The translations under genes and the position numbers were made by a program. From Udeniomyces pyricola (Eukaryota; Basidiomycota; Tremellomycetes; Cystofilobasidiales; Mrakiaceae): a DNA stretch of 64,000 bases. The notes under the pieces were generated by a model that was given only the letters and a program-made list of their open reading frames with translations, ran no database searches and was not told the DNA's origin. Position 1 is the stretch's first letter. Every line of letters starts with the position of its first letter. Below are positions 1 through 13,094 of the stretch, in pieces. The stretch is from NCBI GenBank assembly GCA_039545295.1, contig BCIK01000016.1:372001-436000 (forward strand), given 5' to 3'.

Positions 1-3000
1 AGAGGAGGACATGGGAGCAGGGGAGAAGGATGAGATGGAGAGGGATGGTTTACGAAGGGAGAACATGATGATGGAGAGGTCGAACTCGGAGAGGCCTATG
101 ACAGATGAGGACGAGGAGGATGAACTTGCGGCCTTGAAGGTCGTCGAGATGGACCCGACGGAGGGCAGGGAGATGGAGGATATCGGTTCGCTGCCCGGGT
201 CTCCTCAGGGCCTCAACATCGTCATCTCGGGGGACGATCTCGAACATCGAATAGAGAACGGAGAGGGTAAGTTTGATTCCTTTTTCTTTAATCTCTATAG
301 ATCTATTGAGATCTGACTCGACCCTTTGCTGTTGTCAATAGTCCAAGCACAGAAACCCGACATTCTCGAGGATGGAGGCCAGCCGTTGTTCGCCACTGGA
401 GGTGTGTCCTTCTGATCTGTTGGTTGGTCTCATACCAAGAGCTTGTCCGCATCGTTTGGATGTTGACCGTTTGGCTTGGGTCTGTATCCGACACGGGATA
501 CCGTTTCTCTTTTCTTCCGACAAGACGACTTTGTTCTCCCAAAGTTCTCCTTGTTCCAACCTACGACACCCCTCGTCGAATCGACCACGCCCATCGATTA
601 TCAAATCCTCGCCATCGTCCGTGACGCGGGTGCAACCGGAGTTTCTTTCACTGTAGGTATCCAATCTTGGTCGTTGTCGATTTTGATCCGACGCGAGCAT
701 CGTGCTGATATTCATCCCACCCACGGGTGCTCCCACCCCCTTTTGTATCCTTTTCCAGCAAATCTCGGAGCTCACCGGCATCTCGAGGCGTTTCCTTGAC
801 GTCTTTATCGAACGGTTCTCGGCCCAATCGATCCCATCCCATCTCTCCCATCTCGCCATCGTCTCCATCTTTGATTCGTATGGCAAAGAAAAACGAAACC
901 TCATCTTTACCGTTGAGGGCTATCACGAGCACTGCGAACGGACTGGTGTTTCACCCAACTTCGACAAGCACCCCCTCCCGGACCCGCTCAAGGCTCGCGG
1001 GTTCCTCGACCTCGGACCTTATGAACTTTGGTCGACCCGCGGGGAGAAAGTCGCTTGGAATCGCTCGTTCCACCAGAAGAAGCTGCCCAATCGACTCTAC
1101 GCCCCTCGCGTCCGCAACGAGAAGCGGGACGAAGCGGGCGAGTATTGGGACGAGAAGCCGAGGCGAACATGGACCGGCCCGGGACGAGGGCCCGGCAAGA
1201 AGACGCTAGCGAGGCTCGCCGAGATTGCGGCGGGGAACGAAAAGTTGCCCGTTAAGCAGCAGGAGAGGGACCGACTGCTCGCTCAGGCCGACAAGGCAGG
1301 CATCGTTCTCCCCGCTCGGGCGTTTGAGCTCGATTTTCCCAAAGGCAGGGTTACGTCTGAGGTGACCGAATCGGCCGAGATCGAGAAGCTGACCGAAATC
1401 GAGAAAGAAGAAGCCGAAGGGGGCCGCAAGGTTGAGCACGAGGGAACGCCCGACCACGAGGTCGTGGTCGAGGTCGATGTCAACCCTAACTTGATGACCA
1501 TGCTTGGACCCGCATCGGCTCCTCTTCCTTCGTTGCCCGGTGCAAGCGCACTCGCTGTCCAACACCGTCCCTCGTCTTCTCGACGCCGACAGGTCTCCCT
1601 CCCGGTTGCCCAAACTGGCCCGTCGACACCCCTTCAAGTCCCCCAAACTCGCGGACGTCCTGCCACGCTCGCCGGCTCGAAGCGAAAGAAGGGCGTCCGA
1701 GCTAAGGGGCTTTCAGTCGAGACGGGCGATGCCTCGGCCTCTTCTATCACCCCTCTTCGTCGTAATCTTCGAAAACGAGCCCGGCTCAACCCCATCGAGC
1801 TTGAATCACAGCCAGAGGTCGACTCGACGGCTAGCATCTTGTCTACGCCCGACATCCCTCTACCATCGTCCCACGCTACTGCGAGCCTCGAACCAGCCGG
1901 GGTCTCTCGGCCATCGCGCGACGCGTCACTACCCCCTTTGTCGGGACTCCGTCGTCTGTCGATCACTGACAATCCTCTCTCGCCCATGCACGAAGACGAG
2001 CAACATCCGTCACCTCTTGTCCGACGGTCAGCATCACCGCCCGTCAACGCCGTCGCTGGCCCCTCTCGTCTTTCAACTGGCCAGCTGGACTACGACGAAT
2101 CCAATCACCGGTTCGTCGACGACGACCGGTACGAACCGGTGGACGACTCTTTAGCCACGATGCCCCCTCGGTCAAACCCCTGTACGACAAGCACCTCTAC
2201 TCTGCTGGATTCTGCTCCCTCAACTACCGTCGTTCGACCTCTAGCCGCTTCTTACCCAGTTGCTCCACCTCTGACCCAAGTAGCCGCGCCCGTCGCTCCC
2301 CCTGCCTCTGCTCCTCCACAAGACAAGTTTGACATCTCCCGCGAAAAGCGAGCCAAGTACCTCTTTGATTGGCTCAAGGACCTCGGCGGCATGCATCAGG
2401 TCAACAACTCGTCTTCCAACCAACACAAGGAGTATCTCGAGCGTGTCATTGCCGAGTCGACCGCTCGCGGGATCGATCTCAGACTCAAAGCGGTCGTGAT
2501 GGACCGTCGGACGTGGAACTCGTCCATCACCAGTCTCGAAAACAAGAAGCTCGTCAAGACCAAGACGATCGCGACGACCAACGAGGCGGGTGCCATGTCG
2601 ACGACCAAGATCATCTACCTCGCGACGGTGACCGAGGAAGAGCTCAGCCGGTTCATCGCAAGCCTCTCGCGCGAGGATCCCGGCTTACCGTGGAAACGTG
2701 CCGAAACGAAGCCGTCGGTCGTCATTGACGCCTTCATCGAGAATCCACCGGACGAGCGTCGCTCAGCGGTTGCCAGTGGATCAGGCGGCGGAGGAGGCCT
2801 TCACGACGGTCCAGGTGGGGCAGGCTCGAGCCTAGCTATCGAGCGAAGCCACAGCTACGACGTCGATCAGCTCCTCAGCATTCAAGACCAAGACGAGGCT
2901 CGAGCTGCCTTCTTGACCGAGTGGCGGGCTATCTCTCAGCGGTACGGCTTTGTCATTGGCACGTGCGCCCGCGCGGCCATCCTGCACGGCGAGGTTGCCC

Positions 3001-5362
3001 GGCTCGTCGAAGAGGTACGCGACCCGGATCTCGTCGTCTCCCGGTCAGACCGCGTCGTCTCGCTCCGCCTCCTGCAGACGCATCTCTCGCTCGGCATCTT
3101 TGTTCAGCTGGTCAGCTTCACGACCTACTCGCCCGAGCTCGATGCCCTACTCGCCACGCCCGAAGGCCGCGCCCAGAAGCTGCTCGACCTCGCACCGAGC
3201 ACGCGAACCGGGCTCTCGCTCGACCGCAAAGAGACATGGGAGAAGCTCCAACGAATCGTCCAGACGCTTTGTCACTTCAAGCTCGCTCAACCCCTCAGCA
3301 AGACGACTGTCCGGGACGAGCGCACCCTCTCCTTTGAGCGATCGACCTTTTTCAAGCTCGACCAAACGCTATCGTTCACCCACTTCCAGCTCGCTACCAA
3401 GGCACCCATCTACGCGTGCGGCGTCAACCCCTCGGCTCCGCCTCTTGTGGCGGTCCTGCCGGTTGAGTCGCTCGAGCAGATCCAGACGTTCTGGTCCCAA
3501 GTCCACAACCTCGCCCAGGCCAAGCAACCATCAAACCCCATCCTACTTCCGACGGCAATCCAAGACGCTTCGTTCCCCTCCGTATGCGACTACCCACATC
3601 TTCGCGCCCTCATCCGGTCGGCTGGTTGGACGACGTCGTACCTCATCACCCCGATTCAACGAGCTTACGCCGAGCACTTTTTCGATTCACGTACGGGGAC
3701 ATCCCCGCTCGACGACGACCGAGCCCTCGCCCGCATCGCCCACGTCACGACGGTACCTCTCCCCGTGCTCGAAGACTTTTACGAGGGCCTCCGTCAGAAA
3801 TGTCAACGCAAACGTGACTCGTCCCGACGACGGCAGGAGCACAAAGCGGCCGAGCTGGCCATTGCGTCTGAACGCTCCGCTCGCCAACGACTCGCAGCCA
3901 AGGCGGCCGAGCAAAAGATCCAACTGGCCGAGGACTGGATGGCGCTCGCCAAGCGGTACCTTGCGAGGAAGGCGATCGAGCTCACCTCGGAGCTCGCGAG
4001 GGATCTCCAAGCGCTTCAGGAGCAAGAGCTCGCCCGGTCGTCGGCTTATCACCTCGACGAGGCTCATGTCTCCAACGTCGTCCAAGAGTTACTCGACACA
4101 CCACCCGAGGAACGGATCCGACCTCAGCCTCGCGGCGTGGCTCCGAGTGCGACCTCGAGAACGGGCTCGTCCTCGGCCGCTCATCAGTCGGATGGGCGAG
4201 CGACGGCGAATGGAAGCAGTGGTCGAGCCTCGCGAGCAGCGTCCAAGTCGTCTGGCACCATGTCAGAGGATCGTACACTCCGGCACCCTCTTCCGCCGTG
4301 TAACCCAGTTACCGAGGACGACGACTATTTGATTCCAGAGTGCGTCAAGGGAGACATTGATAAGAGTGCGTTTTTTTTTTTGCCTTTTTTTCGTTTTTTT
4401 TTTTGGTCACCCTTTCACTTTTGGTTTGTTTCTCGCTCCTCTCGTCCATGCTGATATTCGTCTTTTTTGGATTGGTTGTATAGAGCCTCAGCCCGGCAAA
4501 CAGCGCAAGTCCCGGATTCAGTACACGCCCGAGCTCGACGACGTCATCCTCGACGTGGGTGCTATCCTTCACGCCCGAGCTTCGCGTCCCGGTCGGACGC
4601 TCGTTTGGAAATGGTCGGAAAAGGTCATTACTGTCGGCAATCACTCCATCATGCGCGTCCGTTATAACAAGCTCCGCGACACGATGGGATACGCCGGCTA
4701 CCTCTCCCGACTTGAGGATGCTTATTTGGGCCTCTGGAAAGTCTTTCGCAAGACCGAGCATATGCCCGAACCGCCGAGGTCCAAGGCTCAGGCTCACGCT
4801 AGTTTCGATATCGTCCAGCACCTCAAGTTCTTTCGCAAGAATGTGCACAAGGATTTGCTGTGAGTGTTTCTTTTTTCTTTTTCGTCGTGAATGATGCTTC
4901 ACTCTTGGATACTCCCTCTTCGATGTTACCCTCTTGCTGATGTCGACACGCTCGCCCGGATGGCTCTCAGCCGAGCAACCGTCATTGACTCCGAAGGTCG
5001 GGACGAAATCATCGTACCTCCCCTCCCAAGCGAAGTCGAAGCCCTCAAAGCATGGTCATTCATAGACAAGCACAAGCCACCCCCTGTGGATCCCTGGGCC
5101 TGGCTTCACGAACGCAAGACGGGTCTGTCAGACGAGATGCTCGAGCAAAAGATGGGGTCCATCGGCTTCGTACTCGATCCGCAGGCCCATTCCTCGGCTG
5201 GAGAAGAGCTGACGCTGCACAACGTTCCCCTGTCGAGAGAAGTTGGCCTGGTCGCTTCCACCGTCAAGGTTTGCTTTTTTTTTCCCCTCTTTCGATTGGA
5301 TCCTGTTGTGCCCTTCGTGCGTACCAAGGAGGTGGCATGCTGATGACAGACTCGCCCTGTCT

Positions 5363-5428
<66 letters not shown>

Positions 5429-7187
5429 TATCCTGTACGTACGGCTTGGTTCGTCTAGATGATTGTCAACACGCCATCGGACGGCTACGATCCAGAAGTC
5501 GCCGAAGCCATCCTACCCGACACAAGCCTCGTGACCCGAGTTCAAAACGCCCTCATCTCGGACAACTTGCTCTCGCGGGTTCCCGAAAAGAGCGCGGTTG
5601 GAAGAGCTTACGTCCTTTCCGAGAGGTGAGTCAAAGTGGTCCCTTAGAGCATGTAACATTCCTCTCTTGACACACCCATACATCCTGTTTTTTTTTTCCG
5701 TGTCCTGGGTAACTCAAATTGGTCCCTGTACTTTCATGCTTGCAGCTTTGTCCGACACAGCGAAGGTTGCTACGATGCCAAATTCTTTGCCGAGGCGTCT
5801 CACGTCGAAGCCGGTGACGGCGGGCGAGCCGAGGAAGCGTTGTTACTCGACGAAGGTTTCTCCGAGTGGCCCGTCATTGCCTCTGAAGGTGCCACGGCGG
5901 CCCTGCTCAGCATGATTTCCGAAGGTCGGGCCGAGCTCGAGACGTCCATCGACGATATGCGGGAGCTCCTGAGCGAAGGCCTACGAGATACCAAGAAGAT
6001 TGGTACGTCTCCTTTTTTTTCTTTTTTTTTTTTGACACGTTTGTACCATGTTTACTTGTGGAGGTGATCCAAGGTTGACGATCTTGTGTCAACTTTGTGC
6101 CAATTATGTGCCAACTACTGTTACCCAGTCGACGAGGATCTCGAGTTTGTGCTCCATGTCGCTATTGTGCATCCCCCCGTCGAGTCAGTCGAGGACGCCG
6201 CTTGCATCTCGTCCGGTCCGCTCGAAGACGCGCCCCTTGCCATCACTCGGGAGGATCGAGAACCGTTAATGACGGCCATGACGAGCTACAGTGAAGATGA
6301 AAACGTCGCCCGGATCGTTCGCGCTCTGCTCGGCGCGTTGGAGGAGGCGGGTGCGACTGGTTTGACTTGGAATCAAATCGAGGTTGGTCGTCGTTTGCCA
6401 GAACCGTCACTTCTACGTTTGATTTAATACCGTCAACTTACACTGCTGGCTCCCCCCTTCTGCTCCTTCTTCCGTTCAACCTCATCCACGTGCAGTCTAC
6501 CTTTGAGGACGTCCATGCCACCGCCAGCGACTCTGTCGAGCTCGTCCGTATCCTGGTTTGCACGACGCCTCCACTTGCCTTTTTCACTGGCTTTGACCAA
6601 GCCCGGCTGGTCTCTTCGCAACATGCCGGCACGTGGGCCCTCTCCATCCCAAGGCCGACGATGGAGCCAGGCCACGCGGGACCGATGGCTCTTGCTCGGA
6701 GCGAGCAGACGCCGCTGATTTGGCCGAGGAAATGGATCGATCTCGGCGGTCAAGTCATGAAGCATGAGCGGACAAAAGCAATTCGATGTGTCTCGGGCTG
6801 GCTGTTGACTCGACCGGGCATCAGCGAGGTCAGTCGGACGTGATGAATATTTCCTCCTCGAACGAAGTGGGGTCTGGGTCAACGCACTGGTCAGATTTCA
6901 CAAGATTAACGTTTGCCTTCTGGTTTGTTGGGGGCTTTTTCTTTTTCTTCTTTTACCCTCATTGTCAGCGACTGCTCCGAACGCTTCTCCATCCCTACTT
7001 GGACCGACTCGAGCTCAACGAGATCTTCAAGTGTCTTCTCATCTACGGTTTTGCTACCCGCCGCTTCCATCCCCCGACGGGCGAGGTGGACATCATCCCG
7101 AGAGAGATTGGTTGGCTTTCGAGAGAGTACGAAGAACTCGTCACGTGGGAGCCTGTCGAGGGAGTTTGGGTCTCGTTAGGGTACTGA
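1..7187 (+). CDS. TFC3: TFIIIC B-block-binding subunit, Tfc3/tau138-like (5' partial)
   Basis: Largest subunit of RNA polymerase III factor TFIIIC, which binds the B-block of tRNA promoters in the nucleus. Eleven exons join in frame: up to 266, 342-401, 525-652, 759-4365, 4484-4859, 4971-5268, 5459-5625, 5746-6002, 6129-6382, 6496-6828, 6969-7187. From the ATG at 11 this gives 1984 aa, but the frame is open to the window edge and the N-terminal domain is probably upstream. Visible: an acidic start, a winged-helix-like block at about residues 125-208 (TPIDYQILAIVRDAG), an extended winged-helix block near 676 (KYLFDWLKDLGG), a Lys/Glu-rich helix, then a C-terminal Myb-like block (IQYTPELDDVILDVG, later VWKWSEKV) near 1360-1450, as in fungal Tfc3. 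The intron at 5269-5458 holds a 64-T run. The family call rests on recognition, not a search; the intron model is phase-consistent throughout. Confidence 0.8.
5364..5427 (+). repeat. 64-bp homopolymer T run inside a TFC3 intron
   Basis: An uninterrupted poly-T tract lies between the donor at 5269 and the acceptor ending at 5458. It extends the polypyrimidine region of that intron. Its length may be inexact because homopolymers assemble poorly. Confidence 0.95.
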
Positions 7188-7599
7188 GGATTGGGGTTTC
7201 TTTTTATATACATATATATACTTTTCGGGCGTCGGACGGAAGATGTGCGTTGAGGGTTTGGAAGTCATAAGAAGGGGTGTCGCATTCAGTTTTTATCGTT
7301 ACATTTTTGTGTGTTTGTGTTTCCCTGTTTGGGGTTTCTTTTTGTTCGTTTTTTCTCTCTCTCTCTTCGTTCATTCATCTCGCTGCTATTCATTTTTATT
7401 CAATACGCTTTGGTGCCTTTCTCAAGAGCCGCCAATTATAGTCCTCCAAAAACCGGTTGTCCATCGAGAACCTACAGTGCCCACGTGCACGAAACAAACC
7501 AACAACGAAAGAAAAGAAAGAGGAAAATTCGACATGAGCGCCCTTCGACAAAAAAAAGAAACCCCACACACACACACACACATGTCCTACAGTCTGTTG
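7188..7599. other. Convergent 3' spacer between TFC3 and the amidohydrolase
   Basis: 412 bp between two stop codons that face each other. It holds a short TATATA-rich stretch after 7200, a T-rich region around 7300-7400, and a short CA repeat near 7565-7582. No coding exon is visible; it most likely carries both 3' UTRs. Confidence 0.7.
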
Positions 7600-10500
7600 T
7601 CATGAGGTTTTCTCAAATCGACTGACCGTCATGAGGACTTTGGCTTGGAGGATCTCGTGGATGGGACACGTCATGAGGTCTCGATCCCAAACGACAAAAT
7701 CGGCTCGTTTTGAGGGTACGAGGGAGCCTGTTTTGTTCTCTGCTAGGGATGCATAGGCAGCTGTTGAAGAAAAACGAGACGATGGGCGAGAACCCCATAG
7801 CGGAACCAGATTTGGAAGCAAAGATACAGTGATCGAATGTAGCGAATGAACAAGAGGTCTCAATATTGGTGTCCGTATGATCGCCTTGGTTGGCTGTCCC
7901 AATTTAGCTATGCATACAGTGAAGCGAGGGGAAGATAACGTACCGTCCAAAGTCATTCCTTTTAACGTCTGAGCGCGAGTGAGTCGTTCGTCAGGATACC
8001 TAACAAAAGAGAGGTAAACAAGGAAAATCATAAATCAGTCACTGCCAACAACAGACCAACATTCTCAACACCTTACCTCTTCTTTGCTCTTCTTTTTCAT
8101 TTTATTTATTTATCTATTATTAATAAAATCCCGAAAGATAGCCCGGAGGAGAGAGACATCTCAGCTCACCATCCGCCTGGTCCATGAGGCGAGTTGCCAT
8201 GCTCATCCAACCGCGTCACGGCCGCATAGAAGCCTTTGAGAGGATCGATCGACTCGATGGGAAAGTCGGACCCTAAAGCAATCCTTCCACCTTTGCGAAG
8301 TACGGTCTGCCAAGCATAGGCTCCCTTGAGTCGTTCGGGTCCAAGTTTCGTGGCGGCATAGGCCATGTCGGACTGCGAGGTTGATAAGAGGGTGCAAATG
8401 AGGGAAAGACAAGCATGAGCGACCGAGGCTATGGGCGTATGTTGTAGGCGCTTTGGAAAAGGAGCATGAGGTCTGACGGTAGCGTGGGTCGGTTGATAAC
8501 TTGCGATGACTGTGAGGAGAGAAAAAAAAGAAAGAAAAAAAAAGGCAAACGTCCACCGTATCATCAGCTTGCGAAAACACATTCAATCTCACCAATACAG
8601 GTCATCGGAGCGACCTACCATCCAAGTCGACGAGACGATCGATATCGTCCAGCGTCATGATTTGAGCGTGCTCCATTCTCGGTCTGACGGCCCGGTCGAT
8701 GGAGAGTTCGAATGCATCGAGGATCGCATGGTTCGCTCGATCGCCAATGGCATGTACGTTGACTTGCCAGCCCTCGTCGACCCAAGCAGCGATGAGTGGT
8801 TTGAAGCTTTCTTCCGATTGCAGCATCTTACCATTCCACCCGTCCGGTCGGTCGGAAAAGGGCTCGAGCATCGCAGCTCCCCAACTGCCAAGAGCACCTG
8901 AAAGATGCAAGGCGTTCACCGTAACGTCATATCAGTCAAAGATCTTCCAATATTTTCAAGCGAACGAGCGATATTCGGGAGATGCGTGAGATGTGGCAGG
9001 TCAAAAGATTACACAGACGTACCATCCGAGACAAGCTTGACAGATTCTAGGACGAGACGGCCATCATAGGTGTCCCAGGGGATACGTTCGAGTCCCGGAA
9101 GATGTCCACAGTAGATGGATCGATCGGGGCACATGAGCATGGAAAAGATCCGGAGGGGGAGGCGATGAGCAGCAGCCGATCTACAATGATGACCGCGTCG
9201 AGAGAAACAGGTCAAAAGACGTCAAAAATCATCTGAAAGTCCCCAGAATTCACCACCTGGTGCCAATAGCTTCACCGTGATGAAAAGGCTCCTTCGCTCA
9301 CTTTTGAAAGAACGCCAGTTCGGCCAACGATGTTCCAGCGTCTCCAATCCCGACAAGTCCCTTCTCCACCGCGCCTCGGACCGTCTTCCTAAGCCATGCC
9401 TCCAGCTCGGCTTCCGTTCTATCTGGCCGAACTTGATCGACGAGGGACATGGCATTGTCGACGAGGATACCCGTCGGTTGGTTGGTGTGAGGGTCCCGCA
9501 AGACGTCGCCGCCTGGAACACTGTCGGGCAATGATGAGAGAAGGTCGAGAACGGCTGACCGAGCGAGACGATAGCATTGTTAGCTGAAGTCGGGAAGTGT
9601 GGGGTATGGGTCATGCGAGAGAGATGGGAAGGACGGCGTTACCGGGAGAGACCCAGATGGCGTGAGAGTCGATTCGGGTGAGTACGATGGGTCGGTTCCG
9701 AACTGATCCAAGGAAGGGTAACCAAAGAGACCACACAGTCAATATGATTCGACTGGGGTGGCCTTGTCTATCGGACGTCGCTCACGCAAAGGCTCCGCAT
9801 CCAGATCATCCTGCAAGAAAGACGACGATGCAACAAGAGGAAGATTAAGTGATGAGTGACCAAAAGTATCGAGGTGATGTCAGTCATGATCTCTCAAACA
9901 GGGCTTGAGATGTAGGATCTCTCTTACGGCTGTTGGAAAGATGGGAGGATCAAACTTGTTCTGGTCCCAGCCCATGCCATCAACCCAGACCGCCGCGTCG
10001 TTGTGAATTGGCGGGTGATCAAGGATGTACGTCTTTAGGCGAGCGATAACGTCTATGGACAACATAGCCGTGTATAAATCTGAGTGCCTTTGTCACTTGA
10101 ATCAGCACTAGATAGATTGGCCAATGATTTGGTGTGCATACCTTGAACAGAGGTTGAACCTTGCAGGTCACAGGCTGAATTCCAAGCTCCAAACATGTTG
10201 ATGTGCCCGTGGGGATCGATCAGACTGGTAAGGATGGACCGGTATCAGATCATGAGCTCCTGGCCCCTCCCAAACAAGTCATGCAGAAACGGACTGACCC
10301 AGGCTGGCATAGAGTGTGCGAAATAATACAGGGGTCGTGGGAGGCAAAAGAGGCGACGATTAGTCTCACGAGCGTCCAAGAGGTCTGAACCAACGTACGT
10401 GCCCTCGGGGACTTACAGTAACAGAGCTACCTCTTGGTATAAAATAAATTCGAATGCCTTCCTTTTGAACCATTCTCGGCATCGACTGAAGCATGTCAGA

Positions 10501-10965
10501 GCTCTTGGCTGGTCCGAGTGACTCGCGATCTCCGAACCTGCTCCTCATTTCTTCCAGATTTCCCGTCCAGGCGATCTCTTTGCCTCTGACGACCATGCAC
10601 TCGACGGTTTCCTCTCCCGTCTGCGCAGATGTGTAAATCAGGCCCCCTCCATCTTTGGCATCGACGTCGGGACGAGCGCAAAGGGCGTACGCCTCGTCGA
10701 GTCGGGAGACGTCCCAACCGGGCTCGACGTGGATGATCTGTCGCTGCTTGGCATTCTTCTGAGCTTGGAGGAGGACAAAGATGACGAGGATGACGACTGC
10801 CGAGCTAATCAAGCGGAGTCGAGCCGTCGTGATGGGTGCTGTCGCCCGGGCGGGTGGGGGAGGATGAGGGGATCCCGAGGCGGTCTCTCGCTCATGGCGG
10901 GCGGCGGCGTTGGCTTGGGATTTGGCTAGCTTGGCATGACGCGAGCGCAGGGTTGCCGCGTACAT
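7600..10965 (-). CDS. Membrane-anchored amidohydrolase (amidohydrolase family 3, YtcJ-like)
   Basis: Predicted metal-dependent hydrolase of C-N bonds; substrate unknown. Thirteen exons, all phase-consistent, give 698 aa: 10965-10417, 10384-10299, 10224-10142, 10079-9928, 9810-9786, 9702-9643, 9554-9302, 9180-9023, 8897-8619, 8509-8478, 8372-8170, 7999-7944, 7760-7600. A hydrophobic segment at about residues 50-68 (RLISSAVVILVIFVLL) behind a basic N-terminus suggests a type II anchor with the enzyme domain outside the cytosol. Family landmarks in order: PGLIDPHGHI (His-x-His metal site, ~215), TRIDSHAIWVS (~310), NVHAIGDRA (~508), MEHAQ (~532) and ALGSDFPIE (~600, metal Asp). All catalytic landmarks are intact. 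Exons of 25 and 32 nt are notable. The N-terminal part up to the His-x-His site is the least certain region of the model. Confidence 0.85.
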
Positions 10966-13094
10966 TGCTGAAAGGGTCCGACGTACGGTAAGACGAAGTT
11001 GGGTGGTGGTGGTATGGGTCTCTGATGGATGTTTGGTGGGCGACTGTGAGGAGGGGATGGAGAACGGGCGCCAACAGGATCGTCACGCGTCAAGCCGTCA
11101 AGTTCCGTCTCGGCCTGCTCCGATGGAGAGATTACACAGCCGCGGACTCAACAGATTAGCGGTCATGAAGGTCATCACCGTCGACGCGTTTTATTGTAGT
11201 CTCACCACATCAGACGGTCATTACGACCTTTCGCGCAATTGCACAGCCTCATCTTCGGATTCCGGCGTTGTGGCTCTGTCATTTACGACAGAATGGTCGT
11301 AGACCGTCTGATATAAGCCGACCACTTTTAGGAGGGGTGCGGCCAAAAAAATAGATCGGCTGCAAATGTTCAGGATCATCGCATAATATATGTGAGACAC
11401 GGTTCCCAAAATCTTAGCGAAAGAAACAGTCAAGGGCGCGGATGCCAGGCCGATTTCTCCTAAAAAGGACCGTTTCTCATCAAAAAAGAGCGCAAATCGG
11501 AAGACGGTGAGATGCTCGACAGATTTTAGAAAACGAAGAACTGGTGGTAGAATACTAGGAACACATTTTTTCATCAGCTATGATTCTTACGCGTTGAAAG
11601 AGGTAAGCTAGAAGAAAGGGGGCTTCCTTGGGTGATAGTTATGTGGAGGTCGTCTCCCAAGCAATGAAACAGACAAAACTCCGGACAGATATGGTATTCT
11701 TGAAACGCGAAGGAATGAAGACAAGGTACGGGAGACGCATGCCACCATCAGCTATGGTTCTTACGCGTCGAAAAAGATGGGCCTGGAATCAAGGGACTCA
11801 CTTGTGCGATCAGTAGGTAGGGGTCGTCTCTCGGGCAACGAAACCAATAAAACTCTCGACAGATTTGGTACCCCTAGAAGACAAAGAACTGGTGGTAGGA
11901 TACTGGAAATACTTTTGACCATCAGCTGTGATTCTTACGCATCGAAAAAGATGAGCTAGGCGAGAAGAGGCTGACTTGAACAATTTTTAGGTGGGGGTCA
12001 TCTCCCAAGCGATAAAGACCACAAAACTCTCGACAGATTTGGTACACCTAGCTGGCGAGAAGTCGTCGCCATGAGTTGGTGAAGTGTCGAATTCATCGTC
12101 GAAGACCCCAGCGCTTTAAAAGAAGCAGATTGGAGGGCAAGAGAAGTTTTTGGGTAGATGATAGAGGGGGCAAATCTTTCGGGCTACCAGATCGTCAGTG
12201 CGGTCGCTGGTCGAAGCACGCAAGCCTGCCCTCTCCCCGCTTCGTGCATCAACGCTGGCAGTTCAGTCAGTACACATCCACACAATCGCAAATCAAGCAT
12301 CTCTGAGCTGTCCTTGAAGCCATCAATGTTCGCCAAGGCACCGGTGAGGCTGGTACCGAGCAGGTCGTGTACGGAGCATGTTAGTGTTGAGGTCCTAGCG
12401 GTCGACGGGGAGTGGATGGATAGGAGGGAAAAGATGGAGATCCAGGGAGCGGGCGGGCGCTATGGGCAGTACGGCAAAGTGTAAAGAGAGCCGCAAACGA
12501 GTGAGCGAAAGGGAGCGAGAGAGAGGCAGGTGTATGGTTGGAGGCATAACGCAAAGCGGGAAACAAACGAGACACCAAAGGAGGTTTGAGATGAAATGTA
12601 CGGCTAAACGATCTGACCACCATTTCCACATGACTCTCCATCCTAGAGACGCTATCCCCTACCAGCTATTCCTCAGAGTAGTCGCTGACCCTCGCTGAAC
12701 CTCAGCCACTCTTGAGTTTACGACGCTCTGTATCGATGAGTTCTCTCAGCATCGTGGCCCACAGCCCGCTTGTCAGACGCTCTCGTGTGCTTTGGTCTAG
12801 AGAAACATCTTCTCGATGAGACTGGACGTCCATCTGGGATTGAGAAAGTCTTAGTGTACGTTGATCCGGCCACGATCTGACTCGTTAGTTGCGTCGTTAT
12901 ACAAAGTTTGCATGCTCTGCTTTACTGTAAACAAACCTTGAAGGCGTGCACATGTTCCTTGACCCCTTTTCCGAAAACCTTGACCTTGATATATATATGT
13001 CTACTGCTTCCTCTTTGGCTTTTCTCTTTTGCTGTAGGAATCAATGATCATATAACTACATATGTCATGGATAGAATCTCGACGTACAAATCAC
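10966..13094. other. Intergenic region with repeats, no supported gene
   Basis: About 2.1 kb between the 5' end of the amidohydrolase (-) and the 3' end of the EXO1-like gene (-). No open frame here shows protein-like composition or a plausible splice chain. The central 0.5 kb is a degenerate tandem array, described separately. Promoter sequence of the amidohydrolase must lie just above 10965. Confidence 0.6.
11510..12060. repeat. Degenerate ~170-bp tandem repeat array, about 3-4 copies
   Basis: Two landmarks recur in the same order. CTCGACAGATTT-like boxes occur near 11518, 11685, 11855 and 12029, and CAGCTATGATTCTTACGC-like boxes near 11575, 11749 and 11922. Spacing is about 167-174 bp. 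Copies differ by substitutions and small indels. Other shared blocks are GAACTGGTGGTAG and GGTCGTCTCCCAAGC variants. No long open frame runs through the array. Confidence 0.8.

Noticed and set aside
2950..4332. 460-aa Ser/Arg-rich frame on the + strand
   Set aside because: Shifted frame of the TFC3 large exon; composition is typical of an out-of-frame translation.
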